Translations under genes and position numbers: made by a program
Shown here: piece by piece, positions 1 to 9,146 of the stretch
Numbering within the stretch: the stretch's first letter is position 1
Layout of the letters: each line of letters opens with the position of its first letter
From: an uncultured Geobacteraceae bacterium
Lineage (GTDB): Bacteria > Desulfobacterota > Desulfuromonadia > Geobacterales > Pseudopelobacteraceae
Assembly (NCBI GenBank): GCA_903901875.1
Contig: CAIUSO010000055.1
Location: forward strand, 1-64,000
Length of the DNA: 64,000 bases
Direction of reading: 5' to 3'
Notes under the pieces: model-generated
What the model saw: only the letters and a program-made list of their open reading frames with translations
Databases searched by the model: none
What the model was told of the DNA's origin: nothing

Positions 1-296
1 ATGAGGAAAAGCAGAAGAAGATAAAATTGATTTTAAAATTAGTGGGAAGAAGATGAAGCTGCGGAAGAACAAGCAAATTTAATATGCCGGAAGAAGAACC
101 ATTTCAGAACGCCGGTGACATATGTAACGGTTTATGTATTTTAAACAGTTACTCCCCCCGCCCAATCACCTCCAGAGCACAGAATCAGTGCTTTTGACAT
201 GTTCCCCTAAAAGTTACCCTTGTTTTTCCCGGCCACTTCCGTCAAACTCAAAATTGGTTAAAATCATCTGAGAGTAACGTTACAAAGGCCGCATAC
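1..296. other. left-edge intergenic stretch, no supportable gene
   Basis: I see no gene I can support here. The first 120 bases are purine-rich and AT-rich. A frame open from base 5 to 82 encodes a short lysine-rich peptide and could be the tail of something, but a stop at bases 2-4 precedes it in frame. A TTGACA-like hexamer lies at 194-199 without a convincing -10 at the right distance, so no promoter is called. The stretch ends in the weak ribosome site (AAGG, about eight bases upstream) of the permease gene that follows. Confidence 0.4.
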
Positions 297-1241
297 ATGG
301 GAATAATCCCCGCATCTCCTGACATACCCGAAAAAAGTAATTTCCAAAAAAACAGTGAAATAGCACCGTTCTTTCTGATTCTTACCACATTATTCTGGGG
401 GGGGAGCTTCCTTTTTACCAAAATCGGCGTCGGTACCATCCCCCCCCAACTGTTTGTCCTGATCCGCTTCATTACGGCAACGCTCATCATGCTGCTGGTC
501 TGTTCACGGCGGCTGCAGCAATTCAACCTGGCCACCCTCAAACGGGGCATAACTGTCGGCATCGCCCTCGGCCTGACCAACCTGAGTTTTGTCTTCGGCA
601 TCCAGGGGACCAGCATCTCCCGGGCCGGCATCCTCAATAATCTCTTCGTACTTTTTATCCCGATCATTACCGGCATCATCTGGCGGGACCGGATCGGCAA
701 GATCAACGGGGTCGGCATTGTTCTGGCGGTCATCGGTATCTTCCTGCTGGCGACCGGCGGAGGGAGCGGTTTCAGCCGGGGGGATATCATCTCCACCTTC
801 TGCGCCTTCATGATCGCCTGCCACATCATCTCCGTTTCCAAAGTGTTAAAAGACGACGATGTATTCCTCATCACCCTGACCCAGTTCGCCACCGTCTCGC
901 TGATTGCCGGAACCGCAACGGCACTGCTGCCACTGCCGCCATTCACCCTGACCAAACCGGCCCTGATGGCAGCTCTCTATTGCGCCGTTTTTCCAACGGT
1001 GATCTGCTTTACCCTGCAAAATGTTTATCAACGGTACGTTACCCCCACCCGGGCCGGACTGATTTACACGCTGGATCCGGTCTGGAGCCTGATCGCCGGT
1101 TATTTTGTGCTTGACGAACGCCTCCATCTGCGGGAATGGCTCGGCTGTGCCGTCATTTTTCTTGCGGCCGTGGTCCCCCTGCTCTTCCGACTGGGCAGTG
1201 AAAACCGACTTATCAGAACCTACCTGCGGCGAAACGGTTAA
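297..1241 (+). CDS. EamA/DMT-family transporter
   Basis: A 314-residue integral membrane protein with about ten hydrophobic helices arranged as two EamA repeats, the fold of the drug/metabolite transporter superfamily in the inner membrane. The first repeat begins near residue 25 with the characteristic FWGGSF segment; the second, from about residue 165, ends with a DPVWSLIAGYF-type motif typical of the last conserved helices. Length fits the family (about 300). The N-terminal 20 residues are polar. The stop is nine bases before the next gene's start, so the two are probably co-transcribed. The substrate cannot be read from sequence; members export amino acids, nucleosides or other metabolites. 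Confidence 0.88.
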   Translation: MGIIPASPDIPEKSNFQKNSEIAPFFLILTTLFWGGSFLFTKIGVGTIPPQLFVLIRFITATLIMLLVCSRRLQQFNLATLKRGITVGIALGLTNLSFVFGIQGTSISRAGILNNLFVLFIPIITGIIWRDRIGKINGVGIVLAVIGIFLLATGGGSGFSRGDIISTFCAFMIACHIISVSKVLKDDDVFLITLTQFATVSLIAGTATALLPLPPFTLTKPALMAALYCAVFPTVICFTLQNVYQRYVTPTRAGLIYTLDPVWSLIAGYFVLDERLHLREWLGCAVIFLAAVVPLLFRLGSENRLIRTYLRRNG

Positions 1242-1250
1242 GGAGCTTCC

Positions 1251-3056
1251 ATGCACCATGGCGGAATCTATGAAGAAGCGATAGCTGGAAAAGCCTACGA
1301 CACTGCACTGTTGCGCCGTTTTATCCGCTATGTGGCACCCTACCGGGTTTCCGTCATCGTGGTGATGTTCATACTGCCGCTGGTTGCCGCCTGCCGACTT
1401 GCCCAGCCCTGGATAATCAAGCTTGCCATTGACAGCCATATCATTACCCGGCAACTGGCCGGGCTGGAGAAAATAGCCCTCGGCTTTCTGGCCATCCTGC
1501 TGGTCGAGTCGCTGCTCTCCTTTTTGGAAGTCTATCTGTTGCAATCGGTCGGGCAACGGGTCATGTCCGATATCCGCTCCGAACTGTACCGCCATGTCAT
1601 GCATCTGCCGGTTTCCTGGTTCGACAGAGTTCCCACCGGAAGTGCCGTCACCCGCCTGACCAGCGATGTCGAAGTGCTGGGGGAAATGTTCGCCTCCGGC
1701 ATCATCACCATCGTCGGCGATATTCTCCTCCTCATCGGTATAGTCTCGGTGATGCTCTGGATGAACCTGAAACTGTCTTTGGTCACCTTTACCATCCTTC
1801 CGCTGTTGCTCTACGTGGCCTATTCTTTCCGGCGTCGCATGCGGGCTTCGTTCCGGGAAGTACGGGCACGCCTCGGCAGAATGAACTCCTTCCTTAATGA
1901 ATGCATCGCCGGTATCAGTATCATCCAGATATTCAACCGCCAGCGGGATGAGGAACGGCGATTTCAGGAGTTGAACGCCTCGTACCGCGATGCCAATATG
2001 CCGGTCATTTTCTGGGATGCGTCCCTCTATGCACTGGTGGAGGCACTTTCATCGGTGGCGGTCGCCCTGATCATCTGGTACGGCGGCGGCCAGATCGTCA
2101 CGGGGGCCCTGACGTTCGGCGTGCTGGTTGCCTTCATTCAGTACATCGAAAAATTCTTCACACCGATCCGGGATCTTTCCGCCAAATACTCGGTTATGCA
2201 GGGGGCCATGGCCTCGCTGGAGCGGATTTTCGCACTGCTGGATACGCCGGTGCGGGAAATTACCGACGGGAGTTTTCCGGAGGCAGCCACAGCCGAACCG
2301 GATTCCTCCCCTGCTCCGCTGATTGAGTTCCGTGAGGTATATTTCTCCTATCAAGAGGGGAATGATATCCTGAGCGGCTTCAACCTGACCGTCCGGCGGG
2401 GGGAACTTATTGCACTGGTGGGAGAAAGCGGTGGCGGCAAGACCACCATCACCCGGCTTCTCACCCGCCTCTATGAAATTGAGCGGGGGAGTATCCTGCT
2501 GGAGGGGATCGATATTCGGACCATGGCACTTCCGGAGGTGCGACGGAGAATCGGCGTGGTTCTTCAGGATCCCTGCCTGTTTGCCGGCACCATCGAGTTC
2601 AATATCTGCCTCGGAGACGAACGGGCCCGTGAACGGGTCCGGCAGGCTGCGGCAGCCGTCGGGGCGGACCGGTTTATCGATCGCCTCCCCCTCGGGTATG
2701 AAGAAATGGTCCGTGAGCGGGGAAGTAACTTTTCCGTCGGTGAAAAACAGTTGATCTCCTTTGCCCGGGCCGTGGCTTTTGACCCGGAGATACTGATTCT
2801 CGACGAAGCCACCGCCAGTATCGACAGTGCTTCCGAGCAGATGATCCAGGAAGGGATCAGGGGAATGATGGCTGGGCGTACCTCGCTGGTCATTGCCCAT
2901 CGTCTCTCAACAATCCGGGATGCGGACCGGATCATCACCATACACCATGGTGTCAAGGTTGAAGAGGGAACCCACGACCAGCTGCTCTCGGCGGAGGGAG
3001 CCTATTTCAGACTGCACCAGCTCCAGTTCAGTGAACGACCGGAGCGACTGCAGTAG
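1251..3056 (+). CDS. ABC exporter, fused permease and ATPase (MsbA/YheI-like)
   Basis: A 601-residue half-transporter that should homodimerise or pair with a second half in the inner membrane. Residues about 30-320 hold six transmembrane helices; the C-terminal third is a nucleotide-binding domain with Walker A GESGGGKT near residue 390, a signature reading FSVGEKQ (a variant of LSGGQ shared by YheH/YheI-type exporters) near 493, Walker B ILILDEATAS near 515 and the H-loop histidine in VIAHRLS. AAGGAG sits six bases before the ATG. It follows the DMT permease by nine bases. Lipid or drug export is plausible; the substrate is unknown. No partner half-transporter is adjacent, which favours a homodimer. 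Confidence 0.9.
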   Translation: MHHGGIYEEAIAGKAYDTALLRRFIRYVAPYRVSVIVVMFILPLVAACRLAQPWIIKLAIDSHIITRQLAGLEKIALGFLAILLVESLLSFLEVYLLQSVGQRVMSDIRSELYRHVMHLPVSWFDRVPTGSAVTRLTSDVEVLGEMFASGIITIVGDILLLIGIVSVMLWMNLKLSLVTFTILPLLLYVAYSFRRRMRASFREVRARLGRMNSFLNECIAGISIIQIFNRQRDEERRFQELNASYRDANMPVIFWDASLYALVEALSSVAVALIIWYGGGQIVTGALTFGVLVAFIQYIEKFFTPIRDLSAKYSVMQGAMASLERIFALLDTPVREITDGSFPEAATAEPDSSPAPLIEFREVYFSYQEGNDILSGFNLTVRRGELIALVGESGGGKTTITRLLTRLYEIERGSILLEGIDIRTMALPEVRRRIGVVLQDPCLFAGTIEFNICLGDERARERVRQAAAAVGADRFIDRLPLGYEEMVRERGSNFSVGEKQLISFARAVAFDPEILILDEATASIDSASEQMIQEGIRGMMAGRTSLVIAHRLSTIRDADRIITIHHGVKVEEGTHDQLLSAEGAYFRLHQLQFSERPERLQ

Positions 3057-3137
3057 CAGGATGGTCGGCAACTGAACGTTGCATCTGCCGGGATAACCTG
3101 ATATCGTGCCCAAAATTGACGTTTCAGGAGCCTATCC

Positions 3138-3992
3138 ATGTGTACAACCTGCGGCTGTTCCCCGAGCGACCACCATATTGACCACTCCGATGACCATGTC
3201 CATCCCCATGACCAGAGCCATGATCACGGGCACAAACATAACCATGATCATGATCACCACCACCATGACCATAAACATGGCCACAAACATGACCATGATC
3301 ATTCGTCCCACCACGATACCCGGCCGGCACAGCGGACTATCATCGCCATTGAAGAGGAAATTCTTGGCAAAAACAACCGTCTCGCCGGCTTTAACCGCGC
3401 CCTGTTCAAGGAAAAGGGTATTTTTACCCTGAATCTGGTCAGCTCCCCCGGCTCCGGCAAGACGACCCTGCTGGAACGAACCCTGCGGGCCCTTTCCGCA
3501 ACCCTCCGTTGCGCCGTTATCGAAGGGGACCAACAGACTGATAATGATGCCCGACGGATTGCCGCCACCGGCGTGCCGGTGAAACAGATAAATACCGGTG
3601 CCGGCTGTCATCTGGATGCCCATATGATCATGCATGGCACCGAAAGTTTTGATCTGGACAACCTGGACCTGCTCTTGATTGAAAACGTCGGCAATCTGGT
3701 CTGCCCGGCCGCCTTTGACCTGGGGGAACACCACAAGGTGGTACTGCTCTCGGTCACCGAAGGGGAAGATAAACCGCTCAAATATCCCCAGATGTTCCAC
3801 AACTCAACCGTCATGCTGCTCAACAAGACCGATCTGCTCCCCTATGTGTCCTTCGATGTGGAAAAATGTAAGGAATATGCACGGCGGGTCAGTCCCGAAA
3901 TCATTATATTTGAAGTATCCGCCACCACCGGCGCGGGGATGGCAGAGTGGTACCGGTGGCTGGCCGAGGGTACCGGTACACCGATCGCATAG
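3138..3992 (+). CDS. hypB: Hydrogenase nickel insertion GTPase HypB
   Basis: A 284-residue SIMIBI-class GTPase that delivers nickel to [NiFe]-hydrogenase in the cytoplasm. The N-terminus carries the high-affinity metal motif MCTTCGC (Cys2, Cys5, Cys7), then a histidine-rich stretch at residues 12-60 with about two dozen histidines, known in other HypB proteins as nickel storage. The G domain follows: Walker A SSPGSGKTT at 102-110, the metal-site TGAGCH (Cys157-His158), and NKTDLL for guanine recognition. CAGGAG is seven bases before the ATG. It opens a compact operon with hypF, hypC and hypD. Antisense frames of the His-rich repeat look open but are artefacts. Confidence 0.97.
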   Translation: MCTTCGCSPSDHHIDHSDDHVHPHDQSHDHGHKHNHDHDHHHHDHKHGHKHDHDHSSHHDTRPAQRTIIAIEEEILGKNNRLAGFNRALFKEKGIFTLNLVSSPGSGKTTLLERTLRALSATLRCAVIEGDQQTDNDARRIAATGVPVKQINTGAGCHLDAHMIMHGTESFDLDNLDLLLIENVGNLVCPAAFDLGEHHKVVLLSVTEGEDKPLKYPQMFHNSTVMLLNKTDLLPYVSFDVEKCKEYARRVSPEIIIFEVSATTGAGMAEWYRWLAEGTGTPIA

Positions 3993-4006
3993 CCGAGCAG
4001 CGGACC

Positions 4007-6298
4007 ATGACAAACATCAGGCGCCGTTACCAGATCAACGGCATAGTTCAGGGGGTCGGCTTCCGCCCCTTCGTCTACCGTCAAGCCACCGCCCTGCAAC
4101 TCTCCGGCTGGATATGCAATTCACCCGCCGGGGTTGAGCTGGAGTTGCAGGGTTCCTCCGCCGACCTGGATTCCTTTGACCACGTCCTCTGCCACGGAAC
4201 CCCACCCCTTGCGCTCATATCATCCCTTCTCCGCACCGATATTCCGCCGGGGGAGGAGACCGGTTTCTCCATCCTCCCCAGCACCGGTGGTGCAGCGGAT
4301 ATCCGGATCGCCCCGGACTCGGCCACCTGCGATGACTGCCTTCGGGAGCTGGGAGATCCGACCGACCGCCGTTACCGCTATCCGTTCATCACCTGTACCA
4401 ACTGCGGCCCCCGCTACAGTATTATCACCGGCATTCCCTACGACCGCCCCCTGACCACCATGGCCGGCTTTCCCCTCTGCTCCGACTGCCAGCGGGAATA
4501 CGAAGATCCCGGTGACCGACGTTTCCACGCACAGCCAATCGCCTGCCACAACTGCGGCCCCCAGGTACAGCTCCGTTCGGCAACGGGAGTTTCCCTCGGC
4601 ACCCGTGAGGAGGCCATTTTAGAGGCGGTCCGCCAGCTGAAAGCCGGTGCCATTGTGGCGGTAAAGGGGCTGGGGGGGTACCATCTGGCCGTGGATCCGT
4701 GCAACCACACGGCGGTGGCCCTCCTGCGGCAGCGAAAAGAGCGGGATGAAAAGCCGTTTGCCCTGATGGCAGCCACCATTGACGCGGCCCGAGCCCTGGC
4801 AACCCTGACCGAGCAGGAGGAGCAGCTCCTCACCTCCCCTGAAGCCCCGATCATCATCGTCAGAAAAAGGGACCACACGGGACTTTCGCCCCTCATCGCC
4901 CCCCACAACGACTGGCTTGGGCTCATGCTCCCCTCGACACCGCTCCACCACCTGCTTCTGGGGGAACATTTCAACCAACTGGTCATGACCAGCGGCAATA
5001 GTTCCGACGAGCCGGTGGCCTATGATGACCGGGATGCGCTGCAACGCCTCTCCGGAATCGCCGACTGTTTCCTGACCCATGACCGGCCAATTCATATCAG
5101 AAACGATGATTCGGTGATCCGGGTGTTCCAGGGGGGACCGCTCTTCTATCGCCGTGCCCGGGGGTATGCCCCCCGTGCCACCCCGCTTCCCTTTGCCGTG
5201 CCTCCACTGCTGGCCACCGGGGCCGAGCTGAAGGGGGCCGTCTGCCTCGCCTCCGGCACCACCGCCGTGGTAAGTCAGCACATCGGCGATTTACAGAACC
5301 GCTCAACCTACGATGCATTTACCCATACCATTTCACACCTTTCCACCCTTCTGGAGATCAGGCCCGAACTGATCGCCTGCGATCTCCACCCGGACTATCT
5401 CTCGTCCCGCTTTGCCGAGGAATCGGGTCTGCCGGTCATCCCGGTCCAGCACCATCACGCCCACATGGCCTCCGCCATGGTCGAACATGGTCTGGAGGGT
5501 GACGTTATCGGCCTTATCTTTGACGGCACCGGCTATGGCACGGACGGCACCATCTGGGGGGGGGAATTTCTGATCGGCGGCTACGACCGATTCACCCGTG
5601 CCGGACATTTCCGAACCATACCGTTGCCCGGTGGCGATGCCGCAATCCGGGAACCGTGGCGCATGGCCATGTCCTATCTGTATCAGGCCCTCGGTGAAGA
5701 GGCTTTTACCTGTGGCCATCCGGTGACCAGCCTGCTGCCGGACGCGGATCGTCCCCTGTTTGCCCAGATGCTCCGTCGGGGCATCAACTCCCCCCACTCC
5801 TCCAGCTGCGGCCGACTGTTTGATGCGGTGGGCGCACTGCTCAACATCCGCCATCGGGTGTCATACGACGGCCAAGGTGCAATTGAGCTTGAGGCGTTGG
5901 CCGAGGGGGCCCAAGAAGACCTCCCCCCATCCGATGAGGAATATAGCTACCGTCTGCTGTACCCGGACAGTGCCCCCTTTCAGGTGGATTTTTGCCCACT
6001 GATCAGAGAACTCATGGCCCATACTGCCGACCGCATCCCGCCGGCCACCACGGCCCTCCGCTTCCACCGCACCGTTGCCGCCGCCGCAACCGAAGCGTGC
6101 CGCCGCATTGCCGCCGAAAGCGGACTTAACCACGTTATTTTGTCCGGCGGTGTTTTTCAGAATCGCCTTTTGACTGAAATGATATATACTGCCCTGACTA
6201 ATGGGGGATTGACCGTCCATACCCAGAGAGTGGTCCCCCCCAACGATGGCGGCATCGCCCTGGGACAGGCGGCCATTGCCGGAAGGAGAACAACATAA
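4007..6298 (+). CDS. hypF: Carbamoyltransferase HypF
   Basis: HypF uses carbamoyl phosphate and ATP to carbamoylate the C-terminal cysteine of HypE, the source of the hydrogenase cyanide ligands. Domains in order: acylphosphatase-like (residues about 6-90, with GVGFRPFV), two zinc fingers with CX2C pairs near 108, 130, 158 and 180, a YrdC-like domain (about 200-385, VAVKGLGGYHL) and a Kae1-like domain with VQHHHAHMAS and DGTGYGTDG. At 763 residues it is full length. An in-frame ATG at 3947 lies inside hypB and adds non-homologous residues; 4007, just after the hypB stop, fits the family start. The stop codon overlaps the hypC ATG by one base. Confidence 0.96.
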   Translation: MTNIRRRYQINGIVQGVGFRPFVYRQATALQLSGWICNSPAGVELELQGSSADLDSFDHVLCHGTPPLALISSLLRTDIPPGEETGFSILPSTGGAADIRIAPDSATCDDCLRELGDPTDRRYRYPFITCTNCGPRYSIITGIPYDRPLTTMAGFPLCSDCQREYEDPGDRRFHAQPIACHNCGPQVQLRSATGVSLGTREEAILEAVRQLKAGAIVAVKGLGGYHLAVDPCNHTAVALLRQRKERDEKPFALMAATIDAARALATLTEQEEQLLTSPEAPIIIVRKRDHTGLSPLIAPHNDWLGLMLPSTPLHHLLLGEHFNQLVMTSGNSSDEPVAYDDRDALQRLSGIADCFLTHDRPIHIRNDDSVIRVFQGGPLFYRRARGYAPRATPLPFAVPPLLATGAELKGAVCLASGTTAVVSQHIGDLQNRSTYDAFTHTISHLSTLLEIRPELIACDLHPDYLSSRFAEESGLPVIPVQHHHAHMASAMVEHGLEGDVIGLIFDGTGYGTDGTIWGGEFLIGGYDRFTRAGHFRTIPLPGGDAAIREPWRMAMSYLYQALGEEAFTCGHPVTSLLPDADRPLFAQMLRRGINSPHSSSCGRLFDAVGALLNIRHRVSYDGQGAIELEALAEGAQEDLPPSDEEYSYRLLYPDSAPFQVDFCPLIRELMAHTADRIPPATTALRFHRTVAAAATEACRRIAAESGLNHVILSGGVFQNRLLTEMIYTALTNGGLTVHTQRVVPPNDGGIALGQAAIAGRRTT

Positions 6299-6528
6299 TG
6301 TGTCTGGGCGTACCGATGAAAATTGTGAGTAAGGATGGCGACACGGTCATTGCCGAAGTGGATGGAGTTCGGCGGGAAGCAAGTACGGCACTCCTTGGTG
6401 AAGAGGTGCAGGTGGGAGATTACGTCATCGTCCATGCCGGTTTTGCCATCTCCCGACTGGATGAGGAGTATGCAGAAGAGACACTCCGCCTGATGCGGGA
6501 GGTTTTTTCCGAAGGTGATATGGCATGA
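6298..6528 (+). CDS. hypC: Hydrogenase assembly chaperone HypC
   Basis: A 76-residue HypC/HybG family chaperone. It begins MCLGVP; Cys2 is the residue that holds the Fe(CN)2CO unit together with HypD and docks to the hydrogenase large-subunit precursor. A conserved histidine (VIVHAGFA) lies in the middle, and the C-terminus is the usual acidic helix. The ATG overlaps the last base of hypF and the stop overlaps hypD by four bases, so translation is coupled through hypF-hypC-hypD. Confidence 0.96.
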   Translation: MCLGVPMKIVSKDGDTVIAEVDGVRREASTALLGEEVQVGDYVIVHAGFAISRLDEEYAEETLRLMREVFSEGDMA

Positions 6529-7616
6529 AGTTTCAGGATGAATTCCGGGACCGGGTACTGATCCGTACTATGGCCGATAACATCGAGCGCATGGCCCGGC
6601 GCCTTGCCGCACCGGTCAACTTCATGGAGGTATGCGGCACCCACACCATGTCGATCTACCAGTACGGTATCCGCTCTTTGCTGCCGGAAAATGTTCGGCT
6701 CATCTCCGGTCCCGGCTGCCCGGTCTGCGTCACCCCCGTCGGATATGTGGACAAGGCAATTGCCTGCTGTAGCGATCCGCTCGCTATCGTTACCACCTTC
6801 GGTGATATGCTCCGGGTACCGGGAAGCGGTTCATCGCTGATGGAGGAGCGGGCCCGGGGAGGGGATATCAGGATCGTCTATTCCCCCCTTGACGCGGTAA
6901 CGCTGGCAGAAAAAAATCCGGAGCGGAGGGTGATTTTTCTCGGCGTCGGCTTTGAAACAACGACTCCGGCCGTGGCAGCCGCCATACTTCAGGCCGCCAC
7001 CTTGGGCCTTGCCAACTTTTTGGTGCTCGCCTCCCACCGGACCATCCCGATTCCCATGGAACTGCTCACCTCTGATCCGGAACTGGGGTTGTCCGGTTAC
7101 CTCTGCCCGGCCCATGTCAGCACCGTCATCGGCGGCAACGCCTATAAACCCCTGGCCGAAAAGCACCATATTCCCTGCGTCGTCACCGGTTTTGAGCCGG
7201 CCGACGTCATGCAGGGGATAGAAATGCTGCTGATGCAGATTCTTGGCGGGGAAAGCAGAGTTGAAATCCAGTATCGACGGGCCGTTTCCTGGGAAGGCAA
7301 CGGCAAAGCCCGGGCCATCATGGAGCAGGTATTCGAGCCGTGCGACACCGCTTGGCGCGGTCTGGGCATACTCCCCGGCACCGGCCTCTCCATCCGCCCC
7401 GCATATGCCCGTTACGACGCCGAACAGGCTCTCCCCCTTACGGTTCCCGAGGGGGTCGAAAACCCCGCCTGCCGCTGCGGTGAAGTACTCAAAGGGAAAC
7501 TGGCCCCCTTCGACTGCCCCCTCTTCTCCACGGTCTGCACTCCGGAAACAGCGGTCGGTGCCTGCATGGTTTCCAGCGAAGGCACCTGCGCAGCAGCTTA
7601 CAAATACGGGAGATAA
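6525..7616 (+). CDS. hypD: Hydrogenase maturation Fe-S protein HypD
   Basis: A 363-residue scaffold on which the Fe(CN)2CO centre is assembled with HypC. Visible motifs are EVCGTHT (Cys37), GPGCPVC (Cys65, Cys68) and the C-terminal cysteine set that binds the [4Fe-4S] cluster, from CRCGEVLKG through FDCPLF to the final EGTCAA. Length is normal. It starts in an ATGA overlap with hypC. In many bacteria hypE comes next; here the following gene, two bases on, is a protoglobin-PsiE protein, and neither hypE nor hypA is present in the window. Confidence 0.96.
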   Translation: MKFQDEFRDRVLIRTMADNIERMARRLAAPVNFMEVCGTHTMSIYQYGIRSLLPENVRLISGPGCPVCVTPVGYVDKAIACCSDPLAIVTTFGDMLRVPGSGSSLMEERARGGDIRIVYSPLDAVTLAEKNPERRVIFLGVGFETTTPAVAAAILQAATLGLANFLVLASHRTIPIPMELLTSDPELGLSGYLCPAHVSTVIGGNAYKPLAEKHHIPCVVTGFEPADVMQGIEMLLMQILGGESRVEIQYRRAVSWEGNGKARAIMEQVFEPCDTAWRGLGILPGTGLSIRPAYARYDAEQALPLTVPEGVENPACRCGEVLKGKLAPFDCPLFSTVCTPETAVGACMVSSEGTCAAAYKYGR

Positions 7617-7618
7617 CC

Positions 7619-8518
7619 ATGTTTACCATGCAGGACCTGCGGGATCATTATCGTTTCACCGACCAGGATTCCGAACTGCTGCAGGCTCTTCAGCCCCTCG
7701 CGGAAGCGAACCGGGAGCGGTTTTCCCTTGAACTGTACGATTACCTCTACAGTCTGCCGGAAACGGCGGCCATCCTCAACAGCAGCAACCGTCAGCGTTT
7801 GCGGGAGATGCACACCCACTGGTTCATGGAGCTCTTTTCCGGCATCTACGACAACCATTACATGAACCACCTGACCCGCATCGGCCACGCCCACGTCAAG
7901 GCAGGTCTCAGCGTCCACTATGTCAATTCGACCATGAACCAGATCCGCCATTTCCTGCTGGGATTGATCGACGTCAACTACACCGACCGGGAACAACGTC
8001 GCACCCTTCGGGAAGCCATCGAAAAGATTCTCGACATGAATCTGGACGTCATGAGCACCTCCTACCGGGAAGAGGAGATGAAAAAAGTATTTGTCTCCCG
8101 CAAGGTGGAATCGTTTCTGATTAAGGCAACCGAGCGCTTCACCTATGGCCTGAACCTGGCCCTGGTACTCGCCCTGGCCGGAGTCTCCATCTCGGTGGTA
8201 ATCCTCTTTATCTGGGATATCGCCCATATTTTTGAGGGGAACATGGAAAAAGGCATACTCTCTGCCCTCGGCTCCCTGCTGATCCTCTGGATGATGATCG
8301 AACTGATGGATAACGAGATAAAGAATCTTAAAGGGGGAAAATTCAACATTCTGGTATTCATCGGTGTCATCATCGTAGCCATGATCCGTGAAATTCTTAT
8401 CTCAACCCTGCGCCATGACGACCTGACCACCCAGACATTCCTGGCCGGCACCCTGCTGATTCTGGGAATCGTCTATTATCTGGTTTCCCTGGCCCAGAAA
8501 GACACCCTCAAGAGCTGA
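7619..8518 (+). CDS. Protoglobin-domain membrane protein with PsiE-like C-terminus
   Basis: A 299-residue fusion. Residues about 5-165 look like a globin-coupled-sensor/protoglobin domain: the RIGHAHVKAGL segment matches the proximal region of that family and makes His92 the likely heme-iron ligand. Residues about 170-295 form four transmembrane helices resembling the PsiE (phosphate-starvation-inducible E) family, with the ILVFIGVIIVAMIRE helix most typical. Heme binding and gas sensing at the inner membrane are inferred. It starts two bases after the hypD stop with GGGAG upstream, so it belongs to the hyp operon, suggesting it reports O2 or redox state to hydrogenase maturation. Family assignment is from pattern recognition only. 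Confidence 0.72.
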   Translation: MFTMQDLRDHYRFTDQDSELLQALQPLAEANRERFSLELYDYLYSLPETAAILNSSNRQRLREMHTHWFMELFSGIYDNHYMNHLTRIGHAHVKAGLSVHYVNSTMNQIRHFLLGLIDVNYTDREQRRTLREAIEKILDMNLDVMSTSYREEEMKKVFVSRKVESFLIKATERFTYGLNLALVLALAGVSISVVILFIWDIAHIFEGNMEKGILSALGSLLILWMMIELMDNEIKNLKGGKFNILVFIGVIIVAMIREILISTLRHDDLTTQTFLAGTLLILGIVYYLVSLAQKDTLKS

Positions 8519-8521
8519 GCC

Positions 8522-9121
8522 ATGCCCTTCATATCACGTATGATAGTCAGCCTTTCACTGGCGATCCGGCATCGGCGGGAACTCCGGAACCTGCTGGACC
8601 GCACCCCCCGCGACAACAGCATATTGCTCCTCGACCCGGAAGCCCTTCGTCAAGCCGGTGTTGCCGCCCTGGCACTTGATTTCGACGGTGTTCTGGCCCC
8701 CCACGGTGCCCCCGAACCACTCCCCGAGGCGATACTGTGGCTGAAGCGGTGTGAAGCGGTGTTTCCCGATGACAGAATCTTCATCCTCTCCAACAAGCCA
8801 ACCGACGGTCGGTGCCGCTGGTTTGCCCGGCATTTTCCCGCCATCCGCTTTATTTCCGGTGTTCGAAAAAAACCCTATCCCGACGGCCTCAACCGGGTTG
8901 CCGAACTCGCCGCACTCCCCCCATGGGCAATCCTGATGGTGGATGACCGCCTGCTCACCGGCTGCCTGGCCGCCCTGATTGCCGGTGCCCTCCCCTGCTA
9001 CATCCGCTCCCCGTACATTTCACTGGGGAACCGCACCGTTGCCGAACTGTTCTTCTGGCTGCTCCGCGCCGGGGAACGGGGCTGTCTGCGGATGATTTCT
9101 CTCCCCTGGGGGGAGCAGTAA
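8522..9121 (+). CDS. HAD-superfamily (YqeG-like) hydrolase
   Basis: A 199-residue cytoplasmic protein with the HAD phosphatase core: motif I DFDGVLAP at residues 53-60 (Asp53 nucleophile, Asp55 acid), motif II ILSNK, and the C-terminal KKPYPDG with MVDDRLLTG, in which YqeG-type and related HAD-IIIA phosphatases carry a lysine and acidic residues. The N-terminal 35 residues and the C-terminal helix, which has a hydrophobic and a basic part, suggest peripheral membrane contact. It follows the globin-PsiE gene by three bases and is the last gene of the hyp run. The substrate is unknown; phosphatidylglycerophosphate phosphatase is one role in this subfamily. Confidence 0.7.
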   Translation: MPFISRMIVSLSLAIRHRRELRNLLDRTPRDNSILLLDPEALRQAGVAALALDFDGVLAPHGAPEPLPEAILWLKRCEAVFPDDRIFILSNKPTDGRCRWFARHFPAIRFISGVRKKPYPDGLNRVAELAALPPWAILMVDDRLLTGCLAALIAGALPCYIRSPYISLGNRTVAELFFWLLRAGERGCLRMISLPWGEQ

Positions 9122-9146
9122 CCTGTCAAGAAAAGGAGTTCATTTC

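Noticed and set aside
194-199. TTGACA hexamer upstream of the DMT permease
   Set aside because: No -10-like hexamer at 16-18 bases.
3061-3137. Possible sigma54 promoter before hypB
   Set aside because: A GG...GC pair is present near 3067 but twelve bases apart instead of ten.
3124-3330. Gly/His/Asp/Met-rich open frames antisense or shifted to the start of hypB
   Set aside because: They only reflect the repetitive CAT/GAC codons of the histidine-rich stretch of HypB.
3947-4006. Longer start for hypF
   Set aside because: Twenty added residues lie inside hypB and do not match HypF; the ATG at 4007 follows the hypB stop directly.
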